Shown here in pieces: positions 59,289 through 59,315 of a DNA stretch of 59,315 nt. A program made the position numbers and the translations under genes. The notes beneath the pieces are model-generated. The model was not told where the DNA came from and ran no database searches. It saw only the letters and a list, made by a program, of their open reading frames with translations. Origin of the DNA: SLRI01 sp964576715 (GTDB taxonomy: Bacteria > Pseudomonadota > Alphaproteobacteria > Geminicoccales > Geminicoccaceae); NCBI GenBank assembly GCA_964576715.1, contig CAZNWE010000017.1, forward strand, positions 1-59,315, given 5' to 3'. Each line of letters starts with the position of its first letter. Positions within the stretch are counted from its first letter, which is position 1.

Positions 59289-59315
59289 CTTGTTCTTACA
59301 ACCTGGCCGCCGGCT

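Overview
The window is about 59 kb of high-GC (roughly 70 %) bacterial DNA with dense, short-gapped operons. The gene set points to an alphaproteobacterium, most likely a member of the Rhodospirillales/Geminicoccales. The evidence is a Ros/MucR-type zinc-finger regulator, an invasion-associated-locus-B (IalB) protein, a PHB depolymerase, tungstate and TRAP transporters, and the order rplU-rpmA-obgE-proB-proA-nadD-rsfS-rlmH. The lineage is an inference from gene content; there is no rRNA in the window.

Layout. (1) 1-7080: a cell-surface cluster with a CsgG/HfaB-like lipoprotein carrying extra peptidoglycan-binding and DUF4384-type domains, small secreted cysteine-containing proteins, an OmpA-family protein, two unrecognised genes and a PglK-like ABC exporter. 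(2) 7448-13809: carbon metabolism and transport: aldolase-like TIM barrel, chromate transporter, FGGY kinase, Ldh-family dehydrogenase and PHB depolymerase. (3) 13837-20135: mucR, a 245-bp repeat element (copy A), sppA, rlmN, ialB, a SpoU-family methyltransferase and a quinone oxidoreductase. (4) 20251-24980: a subtilisin-like surface lipoprotein and a methyltransferase/metallo-beta-lactamase-fold/methyltransferase trio. (5) 24990-33546, all on the minus strand: a seven-gene operon of three glycosyltransferases, a histidine phosphatase, a polysaccharide deacetylase, and a double ABC ATPase with a peptide-type binding protein but no permeases. (6) 33637-36529: a divergently transcribed three-gene cassette resembling a phage tailspike/tail-fibre module, with its own promoter and no other phage genes. 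(7) 36530-43206: a candidate FNR/FixK box, phhB, tRNA-Pro(CGG), a broken thermonuclease gene, rhodanese, a DsbA-like protein and an RND efflux pair. (8) 43210-49920: ribosomal protein/obgE/proline/NAD housekeeping operons with a DUF3445 gene inserted between proB and proA. (9) 50097-50341: the second copy (B) of the repeat element. (10) 50465-56911: putA, TRAP dctQ and dctP (no dctM) and a fatty acid desaturase. (11) 56943-59178: tungstate transporter tupBCA, then a palindromic REPIN/MITE-like element at the end.

The most unusual signal is the repeat pair A (14620-14864, plus) and B (50097-50341, minus). Both are 245 bp and share a 47-nt hairpin. Three base pairs in its stem changed by compensating double substitutions and a fourth became a G-U wobble, so selection appears to act on the fold. 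The hairpin is followed by a tail of GAACCC-centred units of about 21 bp. Both copies lie in intergenic space downstream of housekeeping genes. Their function is unknown.
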